Assembly: GCA_013791775.1 (NCBI GenBank)
Contig: VMTE01000036.1
Coordinates: 1 to 64,000, forward strand
Direction: 5' to 3'
DNA length: 64,000 nt
Source of the DNA: Hyphomonas sp.
Lineage (GTDB): Bacteria > Pseudomonadota > Alphaproteobacteria > Caulobacterales > Hyphomonadaceae
Shown here: positions 52,801 through 63,632 of the stretch, piece after piece
Layout of the letters: each line of letters opens with the position of its first letter
How positions within the stretch are numbered: position 1 is the stretch's first letter
Notes under the pieces: model-generated
Database searches by the model: none
Told to the model about the DNA's origin: nothing
What the model saw: only the letters and a program-made list of their open reading frames with translations
Program-made: the position numbers and the translations under genes

Positions 52801-53631
52801 ATGCAGACGATTCCTCCGGCCGATCAATCCCGCACCCTGCGCCAGTATGGCGCGTTCAACGGCCTCGGCCTGTGGACGCTGTACCAGCGGGAGGTGGGGC
52901 GGTTTTTGAAGGTGTGGATGCAGACCGTGTTTGCGCCGATCGTCACGACGCTGCTGTTCATGACCGTGTTCAAGCTCGCGTTCGGCGACCGGGGCCAGCT
53001 GACTGGCAGCTTCGAGGGCCTGCGCTACAACGACTTTCTGGCCCCCGGCCTGATCATGATGGCGATCCTCCAGAACGCCTTTGCCAACACCAGTTCCAGC
53101 CTCGTGCAGGCGAAGTTCAACGCGACGCACGTGGATTTCCTGATGCCGCCCCTCTCACCGCTGGAGCTGACCCTCGCCTTCCTCGGCGGCGCTGTGACCC
53201 GGGCGCTGCTGATCGCGCTGGTCTGCGGCGTGGCGATCCAGCTCTCCGGTCTCGCCAACCTGCCGATCCGGCACCTCTGGCCGATCGTCTGGTTTTCGTT
53301 GACCAGTTCGGTGATCCTCGGCGCCCTCGGCATCCTGGGCGGCATCTGGGCCGACAAGTTCGACCACCTCGCGGCGGTCACCAACTTCGTCATCGTGCCG
53401 CTGACGTTCCTGTCGGGCACGTTTTACGACGTCAAAGTCATGGTCGAACCGTTCGAGGCCATCGCCCACCTCAATCCGATTTTTTACATGATCGACGGAT
53501 ACCGCTACGGCCATATCGGCGTTGCCAACGGATCGCTCGGAATCGGTGTGGCTTATACAGGATTGCTCGCCCTAGCCTCGGTCATTGCCGTGTGGGCAAT
53601 GTTCCGCAACGGCTACAAGCTCAAGACCTGA
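52801..53631 (+). CDS. ABC-2 type transporter permease
   Basis: 276 aa with six helices. Features of ABC-2 permeases: LYQREVGRFLKVWMQTVFAPIVTTLLFMTVF, LAPGLIMMAILQNAFANTSSSLVQAKF, and the C-terminal FLSGTFYDVKVMVEPFEAIAHLNPIFYMIDGYRYG. Related to NodJ/DrrB-type exporters of lipids or polysaccharides. No ATPase gene is adjacent, so the partner must be elsewhere. Confidence 0.9.
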   Translation: MQTIPPADQSRTLRQYGAFNGLGLWTLYQREVGRFLKVWMQTVFAPIVTTLLFMTVFKLAFGDRGQLTGSFEGLRYNDFLAPGLIMMAILQNAFANTSSSLVQAKFNATHVDFLMPPLSPLELTLAFLGGAVTRALLIALVCGVAIQLSGLANLPIRHLWPIVWFSLTSSVILGALGILGGIWADKFDHLAAVTNFVIVPLTFLSGTFYDVKVMVEPFEAIAHLNPIFYMIDGYRYGHIGVANGSLGIGVAYTGLLALASVIAVWAMFRNGYKLKT

Positions 53632-53737
53632 TTTCTCCCCTCACAGGCGATCTGTTGATATTTCGCCACATTTCGCCGCCAATCGACACAGGCGGAGGGC
53701 GAAAATGCTCCCGGGTTTAGGGTGATGGAGAATCCAC

Positions 53738-54352
53738 ATGAAGATTGCAAAGATGTTTTCCGGCGGGCTGGTGCTTGCTGTGTTGAGTGTTACGGGCTGC
53801 ATGAACGTTCCCAGCGACATGACCGTTGCGCAGTATTGTGCCAACCCGAACAAGGCGAGCGAGAATGTTTGCCGTCTGAAAGTCGAGATCGATGGTCAGT
53901 CCACGGCCCTCGCGAATACCGACATGCGCCTTGCCGATGCGTTCAAGCTGACGGCCGACGCCCAGGCCACGGCGGACAGCGCGAAAGCCGACGCCGCCGC
54001 GGCCATGACCACGGCCCAGGAAGCCCTGGCGAAGAACGACGCCCTCGTCTGCGAGACCACCACGGTCCAGAAAAGCACGACCGGCACCTGCCGCGAAGGC
54101 TTCACGCTGACCAGCTGCACGCAGACCCGCTACACGACCCGCGCCGGCGGCCCGTCGATCCTGCGCGAAATCAATGACGAGCAGTGCCGTTTCAACGACC
54201 GCGTCCTCGAGATGCAGGTTCGCTGCTGCGGTACGGCCAGCTCGGTGCCGCAACCGGTTGACGAACTGGTCACCGCCGAAGAGGCCGCGCCGGAAGAAGA
54301 AACCGTGCCGGCCGAAGTGCCGGAAGAGACCCCGGTTCCGGTTTCGCCGTAA
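53738..54352 (+). CDS. Coiled-coil lipoprotein, unknown
   Basis: 204 aa. Lipobox VTGC at residues 18-21. Residues 45-105 form an Ala-rich heptad stretch (ADAFKLTADAQATADSAKADAAAAMTTAQEALAKND), like murein lipoproteins. Then comes a Cys-rich part (six Cys between residues 105 and 170, e.g. CREGFTLTSCTQTRY and VRCCG), and an acidic Glu/Pro tail. Likely a periplasmic, outer-membrane-anchored structural protein; no family known to me. It has its own terminator. Confidence 0.78.
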   Translation: MKIAKMFSGGLVLAVLSVTGCMNVPSDMTVAQYCANPNKASENVCRLKVEIDGQSTALANTDMRLADAFKLTADAQATADSAKADAAAAMTTAQEALAKNDALVCETTTVQKSTTGTCREGFTLTSCTQTRYTTRAGGPSILREINDEQCRFNDRVLEMQVRCCGTASSVPQPVDELVTAEEAAPEEETVPAEVPEETPVPVSP

Positions 54353-54384
54353 CCCTCCCTTTCCTGTCCAGGGAAGTCCACAAA

Positions 54385-54415
54385 CCGTCCACAGCCCGGC
54401 TGTGGACGGTTTTTT
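54385..54415 (+). terminator. Rho-independent terminator of the coiled-coil lipoprotein gene
   Basis: CCGTCCACAG, a five-base loop and CTGTGGACGG form a perfect 10-bp stem, followed by six T, 33 bases behind the stop codon. Confidence 0.92.
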
Positions 54416-55338
54416 GATGCGCAAATTTTGCCCATGTCGCGCCGACCCGTGCCGGCGCTCGGCGGCGAGGCAATGGCCCCACCTTTGACCTTCCCTGCAC
54501 CGAGCGGCGCGGCGCATGCGGGGAGGCGTCGCCGAAAGTGACAGTGACGGAGGGAGGGGTGTGCGTTGCTGGGTGGAGGCCCCGGGTCAGTCGCTTCGCC
54601 CTATCCGGAATGTCTGATTCAAACGAAGAAAGGCGCGGCGCCTTTTGAGGGCAACCACGCCTTTCCGGGTGTTTCGAATCAGACTACCGAGACACTGTGC
54701 TAGCACTCGTGAGCGGTGGTTCGAAGATCACCTGGAGCTCTTTCGGGTTCGCTTCTGAGGCGGACCTTCCATCACCCCTCCCGCAGTCCGGACGTTCGCC
54801 TTGGTAGGCGCACGCTCCGTATGCGGTGCCTGATCCCGCGCTCTCCCGGGGGGGAGTCGCTTGTTCAGGGCTTGGCCGCCGCCTCTGCTTGCCTCAGGTC
54901 CCTTGCGGGCTTCGGGTTGCACCTCTCCAGTCCCTGTACCTCTCGGCACACAGCTTTCCTGGCGTCCCTCTCGGGACTTTCCGGTCTTGGCCGCCATGTT
55001 TCGGATTGCGCTCCGGTCACGGCCTACAGCTGCTCTCTTCGCGGCTCGAGTTCCGCGTCGTGAGTCCACCGCCTGTTTTTATCCCGGTTTTCCTGCTGAG
55101 CCCTTTGCGCGGCCGGTCTCCCGGCTCTGCTCCTGGCCCGGCCACCTGTCGGGGGCGATGGGCTTCGCCTCCGCTCCGTGGTTGGGTTTTCTCCCGCCCG
55201 GATTTCGTTGGCTTGACGAAACGATCTCACCAAACCTCGCCTGAGTCGAGAGGGTGATTCGCTTTTCCGGGGAGAAATTTCACAGATTTAAGACGGGGTG
55301 TGGAATTGTTGCGGTGCGGTGGGTGATCCGTGGGCGGA
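54416..55338. other. Region of about 920 bases without a recognisable gene
   Basis: Several frames are open on both strands here, but none has a ribosome site or domain and all give Ser/Arg/Pro-rich peptides typical of GC-rich non-coding DNA. A long imperfect hairpin spans 54612-54684, with GTCTGATTC paired to GAATCAGAC at its base and AAGGCG to CGCCTT further in. A perfect palindrome GTGCTAGCAC lies at 54697-54706. It could be a structured RNA or a decayed element; I did not match it to rnpB, ssrA or a group II intron. Confidence 0.5.
54612..54684. repeat. Long imperfect inverted repeat
   Basis: The arms start GTCTGATTCAAACGAAGAAAGGCG and, read as reverse complement from the right, GTCTGATTCGAAACACCCGGAAAGGCG. 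They agree over most of about 25 bases, including a perfect 9-bp base, around a 24-base centre. Confidence 0.65.
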
Positions 55339-55638
55339 TCAACCGGGGGTCCACCCGAACAGGTCCAGCGTCTCGTCGCTGGCGCGTTTGCCGCGCAGGC
55401 GGTCGAAGCAGGGGTGGGGGAGGAGGCGGCCGGAGGGGAGGACTTCGCAGACGGCGGTGCCGCCGCGCTCGGGCCGCATCACGCGGATCGGCGCGCCGCA
55501 ATGCGGGCAGCGCTCATCCCATCCCTGGGGCGGCGGGCCCTCGGCCGTGTCGGGGCGGTAGTAGACCGTGGCGGCGACCTTCGAGCGCTCCGGCGCGCTG
55601 CTGGCATTGCGGAAGTGTTCCTTGCGATGGATCCACAT
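55339..55638 (-). CDS. Small zinc-ribbon-like protein, unknown
   Basis: 99 aa. GGAGG lies eight bases upstream of the ATG at 55638. Residues 41-52 contain CPHCGAPIRV, a half zinc ribbon, and two further Cys follow at wider spacing (AVCEVL, HPCFDR), so one metal site is possible. N-terminus basic. Not recognised as a named family. Confidence 0.65.
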   Translation of the reverse strand: MWIHRKEHFRNASSAPERSKVAATVYYRPDTAEGPPPQGWDERCPHCGAPIRVMRPERGGTAVCEVLPSGRLLPHPCFDRLRGKRASDETLDLFGWTPG

Positions 55639-56390
55639 ATGGGGCCTCCCTCGGGCTGACGCGCTAGGGATAGCAGGGAGGGGTTAAAGGAGGGTGTTAG
55701 GTGCTTTGCGATTATCCAAATCGAAATTGGTGTTCTGAGCTTTGGGAATCGATTATCCTCAACCTAAAGGAGCCAACATGTCAGGCTTTTTGGAGATCGA
55801 TTTCTGGAGCGTTGAGGCTGACAAAAGTGGCGATGCGATATCGTTACGTTACCGTGAAATTGGTGTTGATCACATCATCGTGGTGGACGGCGGGTTTCAA
55901 AAAACAGGAGAGTCGCTGGTCGAGAACATTCGCGAGGTCTACGACGACCCTGACTATATAGATCACGTCGTTGCAACTCACCCCGATGGTGACCATGCCG
56001 GCGGCCTGAGGGAAGTGTTGCAGAATTTCAGCGTCGGGATGCTTTGGATGCATCGCCCATGGTTGTAGGCTGAGCAGCTGCTCCCACTCTTTCCAACTTA
56101 CAATTCGGTTGAGCGACTTCGAGCCCGATTCAAAGCAATATACCCAAACTTGGCAGCGCTTGAAGAAATTGCCGAAGAAAAGAGTATTCCCATTGCCGAA
56201 CCGTTTCAGGGGGAGATGATCGGCCCACTGATGGTGACAAGCCCAACAATAGATCACTACGTCGACTGCTTAATGGAATCCGATCGCACACCTGAGGCCG
56301 CGACGCCAACAGCAGGCCGAACTAGTGGCGTGTTCGAAGCTATCAAGGCAGCGTCAAGAGAGCCAGTTCGCTCTTTGGGCGGCCAACGGA

Positions 56391-58574
<2,184 letters not shown>

Positions 58575-58614
58575 GGCGCCAGATATGGGCGGCGGGGGGT
58601 GGCGTGTCCAGAGT

Positions 58615-58629
58615 GTTCTTGTTTTGTGC
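58615..58629 (-). promoter_or_regulatory. Probable LexA/SOS box of uvrB
   Basis: GTTCTTGTTTTGTGC (plus strand) has GTTC-N7-GTGC, one base from the consensus GTTC-N7-GTTC, and it looks like the phrB box. It lies 41 bases upstream of uvrB. UvrB is a common SOS gene in alphaproteobacteria. Confidence 0.55.
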
Positions 58630-58725
58630 GGTGTTTTGCTCCAGCTGACAGTTTGGTGCCTCGGCCCCCTCAGGCAAGCGGCTTGGGTGCGCGGCTTCGC
58701 ATCTTCCGTACATAGCTCCGGACAG

Positions 58726-59049
58726 TCAAAGCCGGTCGTCAACCGATTGATTGATCTGTTCAAGGATGACACTCAGCTGGTCGACCTCTTTGCACAGAAG
58801 TTCCGTCTCGGCGGCGCATCGGGCGGCTTGCTGATTGAATGTGTTCTGGTGGGCTGCCGTGAGCTCGGCGGCGACTTTGTGGCGCGCGAAGACCTTTTTC
58901 AGTCCCCAGCCCAAGCCAACGACCAGCAGTACGGCCATCGCGGCTGAAAAAATCGACAAGGCACCGCCCTGCAAGGCGTTCTCAGGAACACTTTGCAAAA
59001 AGCCCCACGCAGTGGATGCTGACACATCTGCAGTGTCAGTGCCTGTCAT
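58726..59049 (-). CDS. Small membrane protein with coiled coil
   Basis: 107 aa. GAGGAGG lies nine bases before the ATG. An N-terminal polar part of 30 residues is followed by a helix ([25 protein letters not shown]) and a cytoplasmic helical tail with heptads ([39 protein letters not shown]). Function unknown. It lies upstream of uvrB on the same strand but separated from it by 150 bases. Confidence 0.65.
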   Translation of the reverse strand: MTGTDTADVSASTAWGFLQSVPENALQGGALSIFSAAMAVLLVVGLGWGLKKVFARHKVAAELTAAHQNTFNQQAARCAAETELLCKEVDQLSVILEQINQSVDDRL

Positions 59050-59249
59050 CGGATCTGCCTCCTCAAAGGCGGCTCAGGATCACCCTAACGTTATTTGCAT
59101 CTTCGCGCAATGCGGGAACGCGAACCTCTCGCAAAATGTCCGCCTTTTGGCCGTGTACGGAATGAGCGGAAAAGGGCGCGCGAGAAGCGCTCCCCGAATA
59201 ATTCTCGTTCAGGTCGGAACCTTTCGCGCCTCACGTGCATAGATTAGCC

Positions 59250-59606
59250 ATGACTGACTCTGGATCTGACCGGGAAATTGTGCCGCAGGCTTTGGGCGGA
59301 CGGAAGGAAGCGCGGCTGGTATCCGTGTTTACCGTTCGCATCGTGTGGGTGGACATGAGTTATTCCTGCCACGGGCGGCTGCGGGACGTGTCGCCGGGCG
59401 GCGCGCGGATCGTGGCCGAGGGCGGGGAGAAGCCGCGAGGCGACATCCACCTGCTTGCGAACCTGCCGGGCGAGGCCGAGCCGCGACGGATCGACGCCAA
59501 GCTACGCTGGCAGGTCGGCGAAACGCTGGGTGTGCGGTTCGAGCCGGCGATCACGTTGGAGCTGCTCCATGCGCTCGCGGGGCTCGACGGGCCGCCGCCG
59601 AATTAA
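59250..59606 (+). CDS. PilZ domain protein (second)
   Basis: 118 aa from the ATG at 59250. PilZ pattern: GRKEARLVSVFTVRIVWVDMSYSCHGRLRDVSPGGARIVAEGG, with R-K-E-A-R before the first strand and D-V-S-P-G-G, close to the cyclic-di-GMP binding consensus RxxxR...(D/N)xSxxG. So this one probably does bind the nucleotide, unlike the protein at 40507. Cytoplasmic. Confidence 0.83.
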   Translation: MTDSGSDREIVPQALGGRKEARLVSVFTVRIVWVDMSYSCHGRLRDVSPGGARIVAEGGEKPRGDIHLLANLPGEAEPRRIDAKLRWQVGETLGVRFEPAITLELLHALAGLDGPPPN

Positions 59607-59643
59607 CGCTGCCTGAGCCGGCAGATACGCGGGCGGCGAAGGT

Positions 59644-60252
59644 TTACGCGGCGCGGCGGCGGACGGACGGCGGAGCGTCCGGTGCGGGGCCATCGGCTTC
59701 GAGGCTTTCGATCAGGACAGCGCGGGCGCGGTTGACGCGGCTCTTCATGGTGCCGGGCGCACAATTGCAGGCGGCGGCCGCCTCTTCATAGGAAAAGCCG
59801 AGGCCGAGGACGAGGCGGATGGCGTCGGCCATGTCCGGCGGCAGGCGGGCGATGAGGGCGAGCAGGCCGGCGCCCTCGGCGGCGTCTTCCGGCGTGTGAG
59901 TGTCGATCAGCCGGCCGGCGATCTCATCGTCCGGCATCGCGGTCAGGCGGCGGTCGCGGCGCAGGCGCTGCAGCCATTCATTACGCAGGATACGGAAGAT
60001 CCAGGGACGGAAGGGGCGGGCGGTGTCGAAGCCGGCGAAGGCGGAGAGGGCGCGGATGCAGGCGTCCTGCACGCAGTCGTCGGCGAGGTGAGGGGCGCCG
60101 CAGAGGCTGCGGGCATAGGCGCGCAGAGCCGGCAGGCAGTCTTCAACCAGGGTAGCAAAGAGAGCGTCGCGCGCAGGGGCATCGGGCGCCGGTGCCGGGG
60201 TGGACCGGAACGCTTCGGACGGAGGGCACGGCGAACGCTCGGTGTCGTCCAT
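59644..60252 (-). CDS. ECF-type RNA polymerase sigma factor
   Basis: 202 aa. Sigma region 2 is seen in LVEDCLPALRAYARSLCGAPHLADDCVQDACIRALSAF, with RPFRPWIFRILRNEWLQRLRRDRR; region 4 in LIARLPPDMADAIRLVLGLGFSYEEAAAACNCAPGTMKSRVNRARAVL. Extensions of about 25 residues at each end flank the core. No anti-sigma or NepR gene is next to it. The ATG at 60252 is chosen; the open frame upstream is Pro-rich and not family-like. Confidence 0.9.
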   Translation of the reverse strand: MDDTERSPCPPSEAFRSTPAPAPDAPARDALFATLVEDCLPALRAYARSLCGAPHLADDCVQDACIRALSAFAGFDTARPFRPWIFRILRNEWLQRLRRDRRLTAMPDDEIAGRLIDTHTPEDAAEGAGLLALIARLPPDMADAIRLVLGLGFSYEEAAAACNCAPGTMKSRVNRARAVLIESLEADGPAPDAPPSVRRRAA

Positions 60253-60578
60253 GTCGGGGGTCTCTTGTGCGATTAACCCAAAAGATGGGCTCCAATGATT
60301 AACAAAGGGTTGGCCGAAAGTCGCAATGGTTGGCGCCGGCGAGCGCCGGTGCGGGCAGCGGGGGTGTTGCAGCCACAACAGATGCGCGGGGGCTGAGGGC
60401 GGCGGGCGCGCAGGGCGGGCGGCGGCGGGGGCGTTAAGGATTGGCGGGGCGGGGATCGTTGAAATTTCACGGTTCGTGCAAACCGTACCTCCACGCGTTT
60501 GTGTCAGAACGGGCCGTAACGAAGTGGCACGGCGCCAGTGCGGTGTCCGTGCACGGATCAGACCTGAAGGGTAAGACC
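60253..60578. promoter_or_regulatory. Divergent control region of sigma factor and response regulator genes
   Basis: About 326 bases without a gene between two divergent regulators. It contains ACGGTT-CGTGCA-AACCGT (60469-60486), a perfect 6-bp inverted repeat, and the 12-bp palindrome TCCGTGCACGGA at 60546-60557. I found no sigma54 -24/-12 element with correct spacing. Confidence 0.45.
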
Positions 60579-62045
60579 ATGGCCAAGACAATTCTCGTGA
60601 TCGATGATGATCCGACCCAGCGCCGCCTTTTGCAAGCCGCAGTCGAGAAGGCGGGCTTTGCCTGCCGCACGGCGCCGGATGGCGAGACCGGGATCGCGAT
60701 GTCGTGCGATGCGCGCGAGGCGATTGACGTGGTGCTGCTTGACCTGACGATGCCGGGGCTTTCGGGCATGGAGACGCTGGACCGCCTGGCCGAGCGCCGC
60801 AACGAACTGCCGGTGATCATGCTGACGGCGACGAGTGGGATTGACACGATTGTCCAGGCAATGCGGCGCGGGGCGGTGGACTTCATCGTCAAGCCGGCCA
60901 ACCCGGAGCGGGTGGTCGTCAGCATCCGGAACGCCCTGAAGATGCAGAGCCTGACCGGCGAAGTGAAGCGCCTGTCGCGCAAGGCTGAAGGCGGGATGCG
61001 GTTCGAGGACATGATTGCCTCGGCGCCGTCGATGCGCGGCGTGCTGCGGATGGCGGAGCGGGCCTCGTCCTCGGATATCCCGGTGCTGATCCTCGGCGAA
61101 AGCGGTGTGGGTAAAGAAGTGATGGCGCGCTGCATCCAGGGCGCCAGCGCGCGGGCGGGCAAGCCGTTCGTGACGGTCAACTGCGGGGCGATCCCGGAGA
61201 ACCTGGTTGAATCCATCCTGTTCGGCCACGAGAAAGGCGCCTTCACGGGCGCGGTGACGAAATCGCTCGGCAAGTTTGCCGAGGCTGATGGCGGTACGCT
61301 GTTTCTCGACGAAGTCGGCGAACTGCCGCTGGACGCGCAGGTGAAACTGCTCCGTGCGCTGCAGGAAGGCGAAGTGGATGCCGTGGGCTCGCGCCGTCCG
61401 ACCAAGGTGGACGTGCGGATCATCTCGGCAACCAACCGCGACCTCGCCGGCCAGGTGAAGGCGGGCACATTCCGCGAAGACCTGTTCTACCGGCTCAACG
61501 TATTCCCGCTCGACATGCCGTCGCTGAAAGAGCGGCGCGAGGACATCCCGGCGCTGGTCGAGCATTTCATCGCCCGCTTCAATGCGAGCGAGGGCGCCAA
61601 GGTGACCGGCGCGGCGGCCGACACGATGCAGATGCTGCATGCGTTCGACTGGCCGGGTAACGTGCGCCAGCTCGAGAATGCCGTGTTCCGCGCCGTGGTC
61701 TTGTGCGAGGGAGAGCTGCTCCGCCCGCAGGATTTCCCGCAGATTTCAGGTCAGATGCCGGAGGTCGCAAGCCTTCCGCCGCTGCCGGAGATGCGTCCGG
61801 CCGTTCCTGTGGCCGCCAACGATGCGGGCCCCGCCGAGGCGGCAAGCCCGGTGGCGATCAAGGACCAGGACGGCGAGATCCGCAGCCTGCAGGATATCGA
61901 ACGCGATCTCCTTCAGTATGCGATCGAGTTCTATGACGGGCACATGAGCGAAGTCTCGCGCCGTCTCGGCATCGGCCGCTCGACACTGTACCGCAAGGTG
62001 CGCGAGTATGATCTCGAGGTGCGCGGCGAGCGCGAAGCGGGCTAG
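60579..62045 (+). CDS. Sigma54-dependent NtrC-family response regulator
   Basis: 488 aa. Receiver domain with phospho-Asp in VVLLDLTMPGLSG and Lys in FIVKPANPE; AAA+ domain with Walker A LGESGVGKEVMA, the sigma54 contact loop GAFTGAVT, and Walker B GGTLFLDEVGEL; C-terminal Fis-type HTH (HMSEVSRRLGIGRSTLYRKVREYDL). A flexible Pro/Ala linker lies before the HTH. AAGGGTAAG precedes the ATG. No cognate kinase adjacent. Its stop overlaps the end of the MFS gene by four bases. Confidence 0.94.
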   Translation: MAKTILVIDDDPTQRRLLQAAVEKAGFACRTAPDGETGIAMSCDAREAIDVVLLDLTMPGLSGMETLDRLAERRNELPVIMLTATSGIDTIVQAMRRGAVDFIVKPANPERVVVSIRNALKMQSLTGEVKRLSRKAEGGMRFEDMIASAPSMRGVLRMAERASSSDIPVLILGESGVGKEVMARCIQGASARAGKPFVTVNCGAIPENLVESILFGHEKGAFTGAVTKSLGKFAEADGGTLFLDEVGELPLDAQVKLLRALQEGEVDAVGSRRPTKVDVRIISATNRDLAGQVKAGTFREDLFYRLNVFPLDMPSLKERREDIPALVEHFIARFNASEGAKVTGAAADTMQMLHAFDWPGNVRQLENAVFRAVVLCEGELLRPQDFPQISGQMPEVASLPPLPEMRPAVPVAANDAGPAEAASPVAIKDQDGEIRSLQDIERDLLQYAIEFYDGHMSEVSRRLGIGRSTLYRKVREYDLEVRGEREAG

Positions 62046-63232
62046 TCGCTGGCGCCGCGAGACAGGGTCAGGGGCTTCGCCCTGTGGACCAGCACAAGGC
62101 CGGCCAGCGTCACGATCACCATGAGCCAGTAGAGCCGGGTCTGCGCTTCGATGCCGCCGGGCGCGAGGACGTCATAGGCAAAGCCGGTCGCAAGCCCGGC
62201 AATCGCCATCGCCGGGCCGAAGATCAGCGCGCCGTTGGCCGAATAGGCGAGGGGCAGCTGGTCGTCCGGCAGGGCCGCCTGCAGGAAGCGCATCGTGCCG
62301 AGATGCGTCAGCGCGAAGCTCGCCGCATGCAGCGTCTGCAGCACATAGACCGCTTCCACCGGCAGCACGAAGCCGGCCGCCGTCCAGCGCAGGAGCGCGC
62401 CGAAGCCGCCCAGCCAGAGCAGGGCGTAGTGGCTCGTGTTCTTCAGTAGGCGACGTGAGACCAGCAGCAGCAGGATTTCCGCCGCCACGCCGGTTGCCCA
62501 GAGCGCGCCGATATGGCCGCCGCCGATGCCCTGCGCGATCCAGATGTTTGACGCGAAGGAATAGTAGGCGGCATGGCTCGCCTGGATGAAGGCCGCCGCG
62601 AGAATGAACAGGAACACGCCGTCCACGCGGTAGAGACCAAAGGCCTGCGAAAAGGTCGACCCCAGTGACCGGCGGGTGATCACCGTGCGGGCGCCGCGCT
62701 GGGTGAGCAGGGGGCCGATGGCCGCGATGGCGGATGCCGCGATCAGATAGATCAGCACCCAGTCCGGCCCCCAAGCGCCGAGGATAGCGCCTCCGGCCAA
62801 GTTGGCGAGAACGAAGGCGGCCGACGCCATCGCGCGCGCTTCGCCGTAATCCGGGCGCCCGTTGCGCGTGCCGTAGACGAGGATGGCCTCGAACAGCGGC
62901 CCGACGAGGTTCATCGCGCTGTAAACGAGAACGCAAAGGAAGAAATCGACCGAGCGCGGGGAGTCCGGAACAAGCAGGACATAGCCGGCCAGGACAACCA
63001 TCATCACGGTGGCCAGCGTGCCGCGCAAGCCGCGATCCTGTGCGATGCCGGCCGTCAGCGGGCCGGCCACGATGCGGATCACGATCGCGATGGTTCCGGC
63101 GCCGGCGATCTCGGCGCCGGACATGCCGGCCACCTTCTCCATCCAGACGGGCATGTAGGGAAGGTTGGCGCCCAGCACGAGGTTGACTGCGCCGGCAGCG
63201 ATGGTGGCCCGCCATGAGTTGCTGAGCTGCAT
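62042..63232 (-). CDS. MFS transporter
   Basis: 396 aa with twelve hydrophobic helices, MFS_1-like (nucleoside/phenylpropionate permease-like) type. The N-terminus has GAVNLVLGANLPYMPVWMEKVAGMSGAEIAGAG, and the second half SHAAYYSFASNIWIAQGIGGGHIGALWATGVAAEILLL. The substrate is unknown. The MITE-like element ends 36 bases upstream of its start, so its promoter lies within or next to that element. Confidence 0.88.
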   Translation of the reverse strand: MQLSNSWRATIAAGAVNLVLGANLPYMPVWMEKVAGMSGAEIAGAGTIAIVIRIVAGPLTAGIAQDRGLRGTLATVMMVVLAGYVLLVPDSPRSVDFFLCVLVYSAMNLVGPLFEAILVYGTRNGRPDYGEARAMASAAFVLANLAGGAILGAWGPDWVLIYLIAASAIAAIGPLLTQRGARTVITRRSLGSTFSQAFGLYRVDGVFLFILAAAFIQASHAAYYSFASNIWIAQGIGGGHIGALWATGVAAEILLLLVSRRLLKNTSHYALLWLGGFGALLRWTAAGFVLPVEAVYVLQTLHAASFALTHLGTMRFLQAALPDDQLPLAYSANGALIFGPAMAIAGLATGFAYDVLAPGGIEAQTRLYWLMVIVTLAGLVLVHRAKPLTLSRGASD

Positions 63233-63267
63233 GTGCGTTGCCGTCCCCCTCCCTTCCTGTCCCGGCC

Positions 63268-63552
63268 TAGAGCCCCGGGCGATTAATTTGCGTCAGCTGA
63301 TGGCTGTATCGCGGGGTCTGGCCAGGCGCGACCGGAGCCTGATGTGATCATCAGGCGAGGATCGCAACGCCGCCAGGCCGCGCGAGACGGCCAAGCCTGC
63401 GCCAGTCAGTACGCCACCCTTCGGGCCACCGTCTTTTCCGCCGTGGCCGCGTTGCTGTCCTTGACCGGGCCTCGGCCCGCTCTGCGGACCGCGCCTTACC
63501 ACACCGAAAAATCCGGCGGTCAGCGGGCGCAAATTAATCGCCCGGGGCTCTA
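63268..63552. mobile_element. 285-bp MITE-like element with perfect 25-bp inverted repeats
   Basis: TAGAGCCCCGGGCGATTAATTTGCG at 63268-63292 is repeated exactly inverted at 63528-63552. The outer TA on both sides could be a target duplication, as for IS630/mariner-like elements, leaving 23-bp terminal repeats. The next inner bases are still similar (CAGCTGA and CGCTGAC). The interior has no credible gene; it holds a small hairpin CCTGATG-TGAT-CATCAGG at 63338-63355. It sits between oxyR and the MFS gene. Confidence 0.78.
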
Positions 63553-63632
63553 ATAGTCCAGACCCAGGGCGCGCGGTAAGCCCTGCGGGAAGAATATTCT
63601 GCGGTGTTGCCACGGGGACGCGGGGCCGCCGG

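Noticed and set aside
54728-55069. RNase P RNA, tmRNA or a group II intron in the gene-free region
   Set aside because: GGAAAGTCC occurs on the minus strand, but the other conserved blocks of RNase P RNA, the tmRNA tag region and the intron domain V sequence were not found.
54716-55257. Three overlapping plus-strand frames of 115-143 aa
   Set aside because: No ribosome site, low-complexity Ser/Arg/Pro composition, and all three phases open at once, typical of GC-rich non-coding DNA.
60529-60546. TGGCAC...GTGC before the NtrC-type gene as a sigma54 promoter
   Set aside because: The spacing between GG and GC is 12 bases instead of 10.
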